From Stieleria sedimenti (GTDB lineage Bacteria; Planctomycetota; Planctomycetia; Pirellulales; Pirellulaceae), in contig NZ_JANZKV010000162.1 in NCBI RefSeq assembly GCF_025060895.1, positions 1-47,805 of the forward strand: DNA of 47,805 nt. Reading direction: 5' to 3'. The translations under genes and the position numbers were made by a program. This document shows, piece by piece, positions 34,196-42,777 of the stretch (within the stretch, counting starts at the first letter, position 1; each line of letters begins with the position of its first letter). The notes beneath the pieces are model-generated. The model was not told where the DNA came from, did no database searches, and saw only the letters and a program-made list of their open reading frames with translations.

Positions 34196-34228
34196 GCAAG
34201 AAAGTGGCGTAAGCTTCCAGCTTGCGTT
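34196..34228. repeat. Copy of the dispersed GTGGCGTAAGC repeat
   Basis: These 33 bases match 1649-1681 exactly (for example AAGTGGCGTAAGCTTCCAGC). The sequence ends 17 nt before the pfkA stop codon side of the gene. The palindromic right arm seen at 1695-1723 is not present here. Confidence 0.85.
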
Positions 34229-34245
34229 TAAACGTTGACCGAGCA

Positions 34246-35433
34246 CTAGTGCGCCGGCGGTCTTTTGAACGGGTTTTCGTATCCCGGCGTGTCGCCAAAG
34301 CAGATGCCCATCGCCCGGGCGGTCTGAACGGCCGAGCCGGACGGATCGACGGTGCGAATCTGGTCGACCGCCTCGGCAATGGAGACATCGCGGATGTCCG
34401 GCGGATCGCTGCACACCATTTGCCCAAATTGACGTTCGGTGATCAGCCGCACCGCATGGGCGCCGTATTCGCTGGCCAAGACACGGTCAAAGGTCGTCGG
34501 GCCGCCGCCACGCTGCAGGTGCCCCAGCACGACGAATCGGACATCCTGTTCGATCATCCCCTCCAGACGCTCGGCGACGACCTGGCCGATGCCGCCGAGA
34601 CGGACCTGTTTGTTTTGCACCCCCGCCCGTTCCTCGACGACCAGATCCCCGGAAGGCAAATGGGCCCCTTCGGCCACGACGACCAGCGTGAAATACTTTT
34701 CCAGTGCCCGACGTTCGGCGATTTTCGCAATGATGTTGTCATAGGTCCATTCGATCTCGGGAATCAAAATCACGTCCGCACCGCCGGCGATCCCCCCGTG
34801 CAGGGCGATCCAACCGGTGTGCCGCCCCATCACCTCTAACACCATGACCCGCTGGTGGCTTGCGGCGGTCGTGTGCAGCCGATCGAGCGCGTCGGCACAG
34901 CACAGCACGGCGCTATTGAACCCGAACGTGAAGGCCGTCGCTTTGAGGTCGTTGTCGATGGTTTTTGGGACCCCGACCACCGGTATTCCCGCTTCGTGAA
35001 ATTGCAGCGCCGTCGACAGCGACCCGTCTCCGCCGACGACAATCAGCCCCTCGAGTTTCAAGCGTTCGACCGTCTCGGCAACGCGACCGATCAATTGCGG
35101 ATCCAGCTCGGCGCGGCCACTTTCCCCCACTCGAGCCGCAAACCGACCCTTGTTGGTCGATCCCAGGATGGTGCCCCCCTGAACCAGAATGCCCGCGGTG
35201 TTCCGCGGGCTGAGCACTTGATAGCGGATCGGATCGACAAGCCCCTCGAATCCGTCCCGAAACCCGACCACGTCATAACCCAGCCAAAATGCGGTTTTGG
35301 TCGTCGCCCGGATCACCGCGTTCAGCCCCGGACAATCGCCGCCGGAGGTCAGAATTCCGATCCGCGGTCGCTCCCCCAGTCGCTCGCGACCGTAGATGTG
35401 GATCTCGCCATTTTCAGTGATTTCAACGGACAT
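34246..35433 (-). CDS. pfkA: 6-phosphofructokinase
   Basis: The enzyme phosphorylates fructose 6-phosphate in glycolysis. The 395-aa sequence shows GILTSGGDCPGLNAV, GGDGS (134-138), PKTIDND (156-162), EVMGRHTGWIAL and HLQRGGGPTTFDR. In this family GGDG rather than GGDD favours ATP over pyrophosphate, while the Lys in PKTIDND is typical of pyrophosphate-type and mixed group members, so the phosphate donor is likely but not certainly ATP. A short extension of about 20 residues precedes the Rossmann strand. ATG 35433 is used. It is divergent from the Gly-Met-rich protein gene. Confidence 0.93.
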   Translation of the reverse strand: MSVEITENGEIHIYGRERLGERPRIGILTSGGDCPGLNAVIRATTKTAFWLGYDVVGFRDGFEGLVDPIRYQVLSPRNTAGILVQGGTILGSTNKGRFAARVGESGRAELDPQLIGRVAETVERLKLEGLIVVGGDGSLSTALQFHEAGIPVVGVPKTIDNDLKATAFTFGFNSAVLCCADALDRLHTTAASHQRVMVLEVMGRHTGWIALHGGIAGGADVILIPEIEWTYDNIIAKIAERRALEKYFTLVVVAEGAHLPSGDLVVEERAGVQNKQVRLGGIGQVVAERLEGMIEQDVRFVVLGHLQRGGGPTTFDRVLASEYGAHAVRLITERQFGQMVCSDPPDIRDVSIAEAVDQIRTVDPSGSAVQTARAMGICFGDTPGYENPFKRPPAH

Positions 35434-35806
35434 CCCGCGATTACTCCTGCCTGCCGATCGTTGTCAGAACGCCCCGCCAAAGGGTCCCGGGGCGTTTTCC
35501 CCTGCGAAAGTAGACATCGAGGACCGATTCCAATAGCCCAAAATGCAATTCCTGAAGACGATTTCACTTGGTTCTGCGAGGACGCCGATCTATGATGGGG
35601 TCGGCAAGAGGAACGATTTGCGATCATCCCCTGGGGAGGTTCGGGCCGCGAATCCAAACGCCTTATTCCTCTGGCCCGGTTTCATCCACCCCAATCGACG
35701 CTGCGCGCGGCGTCAGGCGGGGTGTCGAAGGTATCCCCATTTCATGGTCGCATCCGGGCGTTAATCTCATCACCGTTGCGGCTCCAATCGCACAAGGAAT
35801 TCGAAC
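35434..35806. other. Divergent intergenic region with one hairpin
   Basis: About 370 nt between pfkA and the Gly-Met-rich gene. A GC-rich stem (AACGCCCCG, 35468-35476, with CGGGGCGTT, 35489-35497) is followed by TTTTCCCC on the plus strand and lies 35 nt upstream of pfkA, in its probable leader. No other signal is clear. The AAGGA near 35794 serves the downstream GTG start. Confidence 0.5.
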
Positions 35807-36679
35807 GTGTCCTATCGCACCCAATCAATCCCTGCCCGTCTCGTTACTCGCCGCATGTTCGCCGGCATGTTGTCACTCGGTGTTGCCTTGAGCGCCGGCC
35901 TGGCGTTGGCAGACGCTCCCGCAGCCGACGAAACCGTCCAAGCCGAACTGTTTGCCGCGATCGACGAGGGAAAAATCGACGTCAAATTCATCCCGCTGAA
36001 CACCACCAGAGCGAACGTCATCGTCAATAACCTGACCGACAAGCCGATGACCCTGCGACTGCCCGCGGCGTTTGCCGGAGTCCCGATCAACCGCCAAGGA
36101 ATGATGGGTGGTATGGGCGGCATGGGCGGCGGCATGGGTGGCATGGGCGGAGGCGGCATGGGTGGCGGCGGTGGCGGCCAAGCCATGGGTGGCGGCATGG
36201 GCGGCGGTATGGGAGGCATGGGCGGCGGCATGGGCGGCATGGGCGGCGGCGGCATGGGAGGCTTCATGCGAATTCCCCCGCAACGTCAACAAAAACTCGC
36301 CGTCACCACCGTTTGCCTGGAACACGGACGCCCCGATCCGACGCCCAAAATGGCCTACAAAATTGTCCCCTTGGACTTCGTCACCCAAGACGACCGCGTC
36401 CATGTCCTGTGCGAAGCGCTCGGCAATCGCCAAGTCGCTCAAAACACCGCACAAGCCGCAGCCTGGAACTTGATGGACAAGCTGCCCTGGGAAACCCTGG
36501 CCGCCAAGAACCGCGTCGAGAGCAAGTACACCGGCAACGTCCGCTGGTTCTCGCCGATCGAGATCCAATCAGCCATCGCCGTCGTTCGTGAAGCCACGCG
36601 GATCGCCGAATCGCGCAGCGAAACCGAATCGGAATCCAGTGACTCTCTCTCCAGCGAGTCTCTCTCCAGCGATAGCTGA
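35807..36679 (+). CDS. Exported protein with Gly-Met-rich low-complexity region
   Basis: The 290-aa protein starts at GTG 35807, with AAGGA about 8 nt upstream. A long signal peptide includes MFAGMLSLGVALSAGLALADAPAADE. Residues about 99-153 are almost only Gly and Met (repeats of MGGMGG and MGGGG). The flanking N-terminal domain (about 44-95) and C-terminal domain (155-265) have strands with WNLMDKLPWETL and WFSPIEIQSA. A Ser/Glu tail ends the protein (SSDSLSSESLSSDS). I do not recognise a family. Met-rich exported proteins can bind copper, but that is speculative here. Confidence 0.82.
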   Translation: MSYRTQSIPARLVTRRMFAGMLSLGVALSAGLALADAPAADETVQAELFAAIDEGKIDVKFIPLNTTRANVIVNNLTDKPMTLRLPAAFAGVPINRQGMMGGMGGMGGGMGGMGGGGMGGGGGGQAMGGGMGGGMGGMGGGMGGMGGGGMGGFMRIPPQRQQKLAVTTVCLEHGRPDPTPKMAYKIVPLDFVTQDDRVHVLCEALGNRQVAQNTAQAAAWNLMDKLPWETLAAKNRVESKYTGNVRWFSPIEIQSAIAVVREATRIAESRSETESESSDSLSSESLSSDS

Positions 36680-36732
36680 CCGCCCGCACGGCCGAGCGTT
36701 TGATCATGCTCGGCGGCCCGTCGGATCACACC

Positions 36733-36769
36733 AACGGCTGACGAACTCCGGTTCGCCAGCCGTTTTTTT
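36733..36769 (+). terminator. Rho-independent terminator
   Basis: The stem AACGGCTG, CGAAC with loop TCCG pairs with GTTCG, CAGCCGTT, with one bulged base on each side, and is followed by TTTTTTT (36763-36769). It lies 54 nt downstream of the Gly-Met-rich protein stop on the same strand. A complete G+C-rich stem with a U-tract is a good match. Confidence 0.85.
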
Positions 36770-36987
36770 ATGTGCCACCCAGTGGGTGCCCCGATTCTGT
36801 GCAACCGCCCCGTGCAGTCCCGGCAGCCGGCTTCCCCTCGCCAAATCCGGGATTCGCTGCCCAAGCAACGAAACTGCCCTGGCAAGTGAAAATGTGACGG
36901 TTGTATTGAATATCAAGCGGTCGATCTGCCGATAAGCCCCTTTGATGGATGCCCTGTCGTGAACTGTGCGCATGGAGGCGCACTGAA

Positions 36988-38040
36988 ATGGTCATATTTT
37001 CGCTCAAGCTCTTCAACAACGTCCGAAAAGCGATTGCGGGACGACGATTCCCGCACCAATTGGCCGGCGGTGTTGCGTTGGGCGTGCTGCTCGGAATCAT
37101 CCCGCACGGCAACTTGATGGCCCTGATCGTGTTGGCCGCGCTGCTGTGTTTCAAGGTCAACCACGCCCTGATGGGAGTGGTGGCGATCGCGGTTTCCTTC
37201 GTGGCCACCCGGCTGGATCCGTACTCGCATCAAGTGGGCGAATACCTGCTGACGCATCCGTCGGGCAGCCAATGGGCGGCCCAGGCTTGGTCGTTACCGG
37301 TGGTGCCGTGGACCGACCTGAACAACACCGTGGTGCTGGGCAGCTTTGTGATCGGGTCGCTCTCGGTGCTCCCTCTCTTCGCGATTTGCTTGCCGCTGTT
37401 TCGATTGGCCGCCCCAAACGCAGACAGCGCGACAAACAAGGAAACCACCGGCGAACCGGAAACAGCCGACACCGTGACACACACTTCGCCCGCGGCGGAC
37501 TCGGTGACAGGCCATGACCGCAAAGACGGCGAACACGAACTGCGGTCACCCCGCCGATCGACTGCCGAGGATTCCGAAGACGTCAGAGCCCCCGAGGTCA
37601 GAGCCCCCGAGGCGGTGTCCGTGCTGATCGATCAGCAGGATGCAGTGCCGCCGCCACGCTTCGCGCTCCGCAAACGCGACTTGACCGAACCGAGCGCGAC
37701 CGACCCGACGACGATTCCGATTGACAATGTGCTGGCCAACGAGCCGATCTTTCTTCCGATCGACGCGTCTGAGGACAGCGACGACAGCCCCGCGGCCGAT
37801 CTCGCCGCGACGAGAGCCGAAAGCAATTTGTCCCACGAGCTCCCCACCAACGAACAAATGGTCTCCGTCGAAACTCGGATCGACGTGATTCGGATGAAGG
37901 ATTTTCGCGACGACGAAGCGACGCCCGGTGCGTCGGATCGCGACGTCGCAAACCATGAAACCGAGCAACCGATGGACGAAGCACTCAACTATCTGCTTCG
38001 TCAATTGCGTCACTCCCAGGAAAGGAAAGCAGCAGGATGA
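36988..38040 (+). CDS. TIGR03546-family membrane protein with acidic C-terminal extension
   Basis: The 350-aa protein has a hydrophobic N-terminal half with helices in GGVALGVLLGIIPHGNLMALIVLAALL and VVLGSFVIGSLSVLPLFAICLPL (shown in parts), matching the TIGR03546/DUF2062-like pattern. Family members are usually next to TIGR03545 genes, as here. The rest (about 160-350) is a charged, Asp/Glu/Pro-rich disordered-looking extension. ATG at 36988 has GGAGG 11 nt upstream. It overlaps the next gene by 4 nt (ATGA). The exact role of the family is unknown; cell-envelope function is inferred from the partner's domain. Confidence 0.85.
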   Translation: MVIFSLKLFNNVRKAIAGRRFPHQLAGGVALGVLLGIIPHGNLMALIVLAALLCFKVNHALMGVVAIAVSFVATRLDPYSHQVGEYLLTHPSGSQWAAQAWSLPVVPWTDLNNTVVLGSFVIGSLSVLPLFAICLPLFRLAAPNADSATNKETTGEPETADTVTHTSPAADSVTGHDRKDGEHELRSPRRSTAEDSEDVRAPEVRAPEAVSVLIDQQDAVPPPRFALRKRDLTEPSATDPTTIPIDNVLANEPIFLPIDASEDSDDSPAADLAATRAESNLSHELPTNEQMVSVETRIDVIRMKDFRDDEATPGASDRDVANHETEQPMDEALNYLLRQLRHSQERKAAG

Positions 38041-39797
38041 TTCGCTGGCGATTTGTTGTAACACGACTGTTGATCGTTTCGGCTGTGCTCGTGCTGTTGG
38101 GTCTGGGCCTGGGCCCGGTCGCCCGGTACGTGACGGTCCTTGGATTACAGAGCGCAACGGGCGCGAAAGTGGAGATCGGAACGACGCAAGTCAAACTGTT
38201 TCCGCCCACGATTCGCTATGAAGATTTCCGTGTCGCCGACCCCCGCGACGCCAAGGAGATGCGCGACGCATTCCGCGCCGACGCGATCGAACTGGCGCTC
38301 GATGGAAACGCGATCTTGCATCGACGTTGGGTTGCCCGCGAAGGCAGCATCACGGGACTGCAAATCGGCGCCAGACGCGACACGAGCGGACACCTTAGCA
38401 GCGACGAAGATTTCGAAGCTCCCAGCTTGTCCGACAAGCCAGGGGTCCTCTCCAATCTGCTCGGCAGCATCACCGACCGGCTTGGCGACCAAGCCGAACA
38501 AGCCGCCAAGGACTTGGAAACCGTTCGCCGCAGTGAAGCGATCAAGGCACGGTGGAAACGTGAATACGAGGCGCTCGCTAAACGAGCCACTGCGTTGGAA
38601 CAAAAGGTTCGTGATTTCAAGTCCAACGCGGGTGAAATCGAAAACCCGCTTCGCGACTGGGACAAAATCGGCAAAACGGTCGGACTGGCTGACGAAACAC
38701 GCGCCGAACTGAAGTCGATCCTGGCGGCACTCGATGCCGTCCCGGCCCAATTCCAAGCCGATGTCGCGTCCTTGCAACAAGCCAAACAAATCGACCTCGA
38801 TCGTATCGATCAATACGTCCCCGGCAACCTCAACGAATCCCAAAACTTTGGCATCGACTTGATCAGCGAAGCGGTTCAGAACCAAATCGCCACGATCCGT
38901 GACTACTGGGAAGGCGGACGCACGCTGGCCAACTACACCATCGTCGCCCCCGAAACCGAACGCGGACGCGGTGTCGATATCGATCTGCTCGGCAGCAAGC
39001 GTCAACCGAACATTCTAGTTCGCCGCTGCAAGGTCCAAGGTCTGATGCGTGCCGACGGCAATGCGTACTCGCTGACCGGCACGGTCGAGAATCTGACTCC
39101 CGACCCACAACTGCTCGCCGAACCGCTGCGGGCGCAACTCCAACTTGATGGCCCCCAAGTCGTCAACGTCGACTACATTCGCGACCGACGCAATGACTCG
39201 GACATCGATCGCTTGACCTTGCACTGGCCACAATCACAAGCTCCCGAGACTCGGCTCGGCGACGATAGCCGCGCGATGGTCAAGGTTAGCGGCGGGAAAC
39301 GCGAGATCTGGGTGCAAATGCGAAGCGAAGGCGAACAGATCCAAGGGCGTTTCGTCAGTAAACAGACCGGCGTTCGGTTGGATCTCGACGTCGATTCAAG
39401 ATACGAATCGCTGTCGGCAACCCAAGCCTTACGCGAAAGCCTGGCGGCAGTCGACGCGGTCACCATCGACGCCGGATTCGAAGGCCGATGGGACCACCTG
39501 TCGATGAACATGGAAACCAACCTCGGTGACATCCTTCGCGACGCCGCACAGACTGCCATCACACGGCAAGTCGCTGCTTCGAAACAACAGATGAAACAGA
39601 AGGTGCAACAGACCTTTGACCAGGAAGAAGCCAAACTGGCCGCCTGGTTCAATCAACAACAGGTGGCCGCCCAGTCGTTGACCGCGAAAGCCGACGGGCT
39701 GCTAGAAGACCTCGGCAAAAAACTGCTCGATGGCGTGGACTCCTCCGAAGTCACCATCGGCAGGATGAACGAATTCCTCAACGGTCGGTTCCGATGA
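38037..39797 (+). CDS. TIGR03545-family AsmA-like envelope protein
   Basis: The 586-aa protein has one N-terminal membrane helix (LLIVSAVLVLLGLGLG) and a long periplasmic part. It begins with AsmA-like strands (VTVLGLQSATGAKVEIGTTQVKL in parts). A coiled-coil stretch (about 155-260, EYEALAKRATALEQKV) follows, then further strand-rich segments, and a C-terminal coiled-coil near 520-550. AsmA-like proteins bridge or shuttle lipids between membranes. It starts 4 nt inside the preceding gene, so the pair is translationally coupled. TIGR03545 members are known to pair with TIGR03546; function is not established. Confidence 0.88.
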   Translation: MIRWRFVVTRLLIVSAVLVLLGLGLGPVARYVTVLGLQSATGAKVEIGTTQVKLFPPTIRYEDFRVADPRDAKEMRDAFRADAIELALDGNAILHRRWVAREGSITGLQIGARRDTSGHLSSDEDFEAPSLSDKPGVLSNLLGSITDRLGDQAEQAAKDLETVRRSEAIKARWKREYEALAKRATALEQKVRDFKSNAGEIENPLRDWDKIGKTVGLADETRAELKSILAALDAVPAQFQADVASLQQAKQIDLDRIDQYVPGNLNESQNFGIDLISEAVQNQIATIRDYWEGGRTLANYTIVAPETERGRGVDIDLLGSKRQPNILVRRCKVQGLMRADGNAYSLTGTVENLTPDPQLLAEPLRAQLQLDGPQVVNVDYIRDRRNDSDIDRLTLHWPQSQAPETRLGDDSRAMVKVSGGKREIWVQMRSEGEQIQGRFVSKQTGVRLDLDVDSRYESLSATQALRESLAAVDAVTIDAGFEGRWDHLSMNMETNLGDILRDAAQTAITRQVAASKQQMKQKVQQTFDQEEAKLAAWFNQQQVAAQSLTAKADGLLEDLGKKLLDGVDSSEVTIGRMNEFLNGRFR

Positions 39798-39798
39798 A

Positions 39799-40011
39799 AT
39801 GGAATCCGATCCCCGAGTCCGCAAGTCACTGCACCAGATCAACAACGACCTTTCGATCGCCTCGATGAGGCTCGAATTGATCACCATCAAACTGCAGCGG
39901 GAGCCCGAAAGTCCGCTGCGTGAGGAGTTGCTGCAGTCCTGTGCCGACGCCCTGGACGCGGTCAAACGGGCCGGCCGGACCGCCAATCAAACACTCCACC
40001 AGAATCCCTGA
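39799..40011 (+). CDS. 70-aa protein resembling a histidine kinase dimerisation hairpin
   Basis: The ATG is 2 nt after the stop of the TIGR03545 gene, so it is coupled to that gene. The sequence SLHQINNDLSIASMRLELI matches the H-box pattern of HisKA-type domains (H, then Asn-Asn, then Leu-rich), and the second half (ELLQSCADALDAVKRAGRTANQ) would be the second helix. There is no ATPase domain. The His (residue 12) could accept phosphate from another kinase or it could be a mere helical hairpin. A FixJ-type response regulator follows 324 nt downstream on the same strand. Confidence 0.75.
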   Translation: MESDPRVRKSLHQINNDLSIASMRLELITIKLQREPESPLREELLQSCADALDAVKRAGRTANQTLHQNP

Positions 40012-40335
40012 ACGCTATTCCCGGGATCCGAATCGGCACCACAAACTCCGCCGCATCTGCGTCTCATCCCAGTTTTTGCTAGACTCAACGGCAAATCAGC
40101 ATCGGTTGCGCTTTTGCGAACGCCAAAGGATCGATTAAAGTGTGGCTGACGAGAAATCCGTCCGAGACATGTCGCCAGCAAGACCGTCAGACGATCTCAC
40201 CGCGAAGGATGGCAGCAGAACCCAGGGCTGATTCTGGAAAAAGACCCCATAGAGGGACCCTCACAGAACGATTTCACGAGACCTGAATTCTGTGGGCCAC
40301 TCTCGTTCATCACTCCAACCTTTTGAACAGCCAAG
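40012..40335. other. Intergenic region upstream of the FixJ-type regulator
   Basis: About 320 nt without a supported gene. A GTG-started frame at 40142-40231 (29 codons) exists but is too short to call. No clear promoter or operator could be identified. Confidence 0.45.
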
Positions 40336-40989
40336 ATGCCGCTGATCAGCACGAATCTGGTGAAAGAACTTGTCGCCCCCGATGAAGCCAGTCGCCTGTA
40401 CATCGTTGATGATGAAACGGAGCTGCTCACAACCCTGGCCGAATCCCTCCGAGAGCTGGGATTCTCCCCCCAGACGTTCGATCGGCCCGAGGATTTGCTT
40501 CTGGCCACGTCGGAGAACGAGACCGGCTGCGTCATCACCGACCTGCGGATGCCCGGAATCGGTGGCGTCGAGCTGCTCCGACGCCTCAACCAGCGTGACA
40601 GCTGCTTGTCGGTGATCCTGTTGACGGCGTTTGCCGATGTGCCGACCGCCGTCGACGCGATGAAACTCGGTGCCGTCAGTGTCGTCGAAAAACCCTTCGA
40701 ACTACACGCCCTGGCGGACGAAATCAATGCGGCGATGCGATGCAGCGAACAAGCCTACGCCAGACGCCAAGACCTCCGCTCGGCCAGAGAACGCCTGGAC
40801 CAACTCACCAACGAAGAGCAGGCCGTGCTGGACCTGGCCATCGAAGGACGCCCCAACCGCGAAATCGCCGAACAGCTGGAAATCAGCCCCCGGACCGTCG
40901 ATCGCCGGCGACAATCCGCGCTGCGAAAACTCGTCGCCGAGTCGGTCGCCGAATACGCCGTCCTGAAAACCCGCGCCGGCCGGGACTGA
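40336..40989 (+). CDS. FixJ/NarL-type response regulator
   Basis: The 217-aa protein has a complete receiver: acidic pair in YIVDDETEL, phospho-acceptor in VITDLRMPGIGG, Thr in VILLTAFAD, Lys in VVEKPFE. The C-terminal HTH (about 150-215) reads LTNEEQAVLDLAIEGRPNREIAEQLEISPRTVDRRRQSALRKL in parts, the LuxR/FixJ type. ATG at 40336 is preceded by no clear SD. The cognate kinase is not next to it; the orphan H-box protein upstream is a possible phosphate donor, which is speculative. Target genes are unknown. Confidence 0.95.
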   Translation: MPLISTNLVKELVAPDEASRLYIVDDETELLTTLAESLRELGFSPQTFDRPEDLLLATSENETGCVITDLRMPGIGGVELLRRLNQRDSCLSVILLTAFADVPTAVDAMKLGAVSVVEKPFELHALADEINAAMRCSEQAYARRQDLRSARERLDQLTNEEQAVLDLAIEGRPNREIAEQLEISPRTVDRRRQSALRKLVAESVAEYAVLKTRAGRD

Positions 40990-41818
40990 ATCCCCCCCCC
41001 AACCCTTCAGCGCATTGCTCGCAGACTCCCTCCCCGGCAGAGAGGTCGCGCAGGTCTCGGCGTCACCCTGCTGGCAGGAAGGTCGAGCGCAGCAAGCGGG
41101 CATACGCACCACGTTGAGCAATCCGTTCATCAACGAAGTTGTAGTCACCCTCCCTCTGGGAGGGTCGCGGAGGAGTTTGCGACGACGCGGGGAGGGTTAC
41201 CTGGGATGTCTAGACACCAATGCCCAGGGGAAGAGTGACGAAAACTCCATAAACAGACGTGAGTTTCCCGCCGTCTGGCGGATTCCCGACTCCAGCCGAC
41301 ACAGAGGGTGACAATTCACCCACTCCAGGCCATTTGCCAACCACCCTTAATGGTGTGCCTGCGCAGTCGGTTCAAATTACCGAAAAAAGTCGGCGAGCAA
41401 GCTCCTGGACTTAACTCGTCATCGCTCAACGAGTTACCGTCACGGTGCTGCATTGGCGTTCTCAAAACTCCAGAATCTGCGGTTGACCACACCGTCTGGC
41501 TGCGTACTCTTAGGCTACTGATTGGGTTGAATCGCCGCAGCTCTGGTGGCCGCTGGAAATCCACTCCCGGAACGTAAACCATTGCTATCTATTGGTTTGC
41601 GGAAAAAGGAGGTCCTGGGAAACCACTCCGGCACCGCGCCGTCGATTCGATCTCCTATCTTCCGCGAGTTCGCCTCGCGTGGGGTTCACGCGGTCAGCTT
41701 GCGGCCACGGGCTGACGATCGTTGATGGCACGGAGTCCTCCGCTACAGTCATCTCCGAAAACCTCACGGACCGGGTACACGAAGTGCCCGGTCGCGAACG
41801 CTCGCGAAGGTAGACCTT
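40990..41818. other. Repeat-rich region with no supported gene
   Basis: About 830 nt between the FixJ-type gene and rsmH. It has several degenerate repeats, including CACCCTCCCTCTGGGAGGGT, a short palindrome (41146-41165), and related Ser/Pro-rich stretches near 41020-41070. A minus-strand frame at 41316-41582 (88 codons) has no SD and no recognisable domain. The region 41585-41813 also lacks features. This resembles decayed mobile or repeat DNA. Confidence 0.5.
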
Positions 41819-42712
41819 CTATCTCCGCTCGGCCACACGCAGTTTTGCGCTGCGGGATCTCGCGTTGACCGCCACCTCTTCCTCGCTCGGCCGCAACGGT
41901 TTCTTGGTCAACACATTCCAGCGGTCGTCATCACGGAACGCATTCTTAACGATCCGGTCCTCCAGCGAGTGAAAACTGATCACGGCAAGACGCCCCCCCG
42001 ACGACAGCCACTGGGGCGCCTGCTCAAGCGTCCGTGACAGGATTTCCAATTCACCATTGACGGCGATTCGCAATGCCTGGAACGTCCGCGTTGCGGGATG
42101 AATGTCGTGATGCTTGCCACGTGGGACACAACGACGACAGATTTCGACCAGTTCCGCGACGGTGTGCACGGGCTCGCGACGTTTGCCGCGCGCGACAATC
42201 TCGCGTGCAATCCGCCGGCTAAACCGCTCTTCGCCAAACTGGTAGATCGCATCGGCAATCGCCTTCTCACTGTTCCGGGCCAGCCATTGACTGGCCGGAA
42301 TCCCGTTCTCCGGATCGAACCGCAAATCGAGCGGACCGTCGTGCTGAAAACTGAATCCACGATCCCGGTCGGCCAACTGATCACTCGACAGACCGAGGTC
42401 CAACACCATCGCATCGGCGTGTTCCAACCCGCTGGCCTCGAGCGCCCGGGCAGCCTGCTCGTAACTGCCCAAAAACACCGACAAGCGATCGACCGGGGGC
42501 TCGGATTCGACGCGAGCGAGCACCGCGGGATCGCGATCAAGCCCGATCACCAGCCCCTCTTCGCCGACCACATCCAACAACAGACGCGAATGACCGCCGG
42601 CCCCATAGGTCCCATCGATCACGACCTTCGGGGAACATTCACTCAACCAATGAACGATCTCATCGGGCATCACCGAGACATGGCAGGGGCGATTGTCGTT
42701 TTGCTCAGTCAC
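41819..42712 (-). CDS. rsmH: 16S rRNA (cytosine-1402-N4)-methyltransferase RsmH
   Basis: The enzyme methylates N4 of C1402 in 16S rRNA. The 297-aa sequence has the SAM motif VIDGTYGAGGHSRLLL, then VIGLDRDP, LDLGLSSDQL, GFSFQHDGPLDLRFDP, HPATRTFQALRIAVN and AVISFHSLEDRIVK, matching RsmH throughout. It starts at GTG 42712. In most bacteria rsmH begins the mraZ-rsmH-ftsL dcw cluster; here it is alone, with no ftsL, ftsI or mur gene nearby, consistent with planctomycetes that lack FtsZ and the full cluster. Confidence 0.96.
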   Translation of the reverse strand: MTEQNDNRPCHVSVMPDEIVHWLSECSPKVVIDGTYGAGGHSRLLLDVVGEEGLVIGLDRDPAVLARVESEPPVDRLSVFLGSYEQAARALEASGLEHADAMVLDLGLSSDQLADRDRGFSFQHDGPLDLRFDPENGIPASQWLARNSEKAIADAIYQFGEERFSRRIAREIVARGKRREPVHTVAELVEICRRCVPRGKHHDIHPATRTFQALRIAVNGELEILSRTLEQAPQWLSSGGRLAVISFHSLEDRIVKNAFRDDDRWNVLTKKPLRPSEEEVAVNARSRSAKLRVAERR

Positions 42713-42777
42713 GCGTGTCAGGCCGAGGGAAGAGGTTTGTTTTGTACGACGGGCCGATAGCCTTGTTTCCGGGCTCT

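Larger units (their letters stand above)
33566..34245. other. Gene-free intergenic region with tandem repeat and palindrome
   Basis: About 680 nt with no convincing gene. Short open frames exist but lack an SD, and their codons reflect the repeat content. Contents are a 13-bp tandem repeat (33848-33886), a hairpin (34141-34179) and a copy of the dispersed GTGGCGTAAGC repeat (34196-34228). The desaturase promoter must lie on its right-hand (minus) side near 33570-33700, but no clear boxes were found. Confidence 0.6.

Noticed and set aside
40142-40231. Short GTG-started frame (29 codons) upstream of the FixJ-type gene
   Set aside because: Too short and without a family match; kept only as a note.
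41316-41582. Minus-strand 88-codon frame in the repeat-rich region
   Set aside because: No SD, no domain, and it sits among degenerate repeats; probably not a gene.
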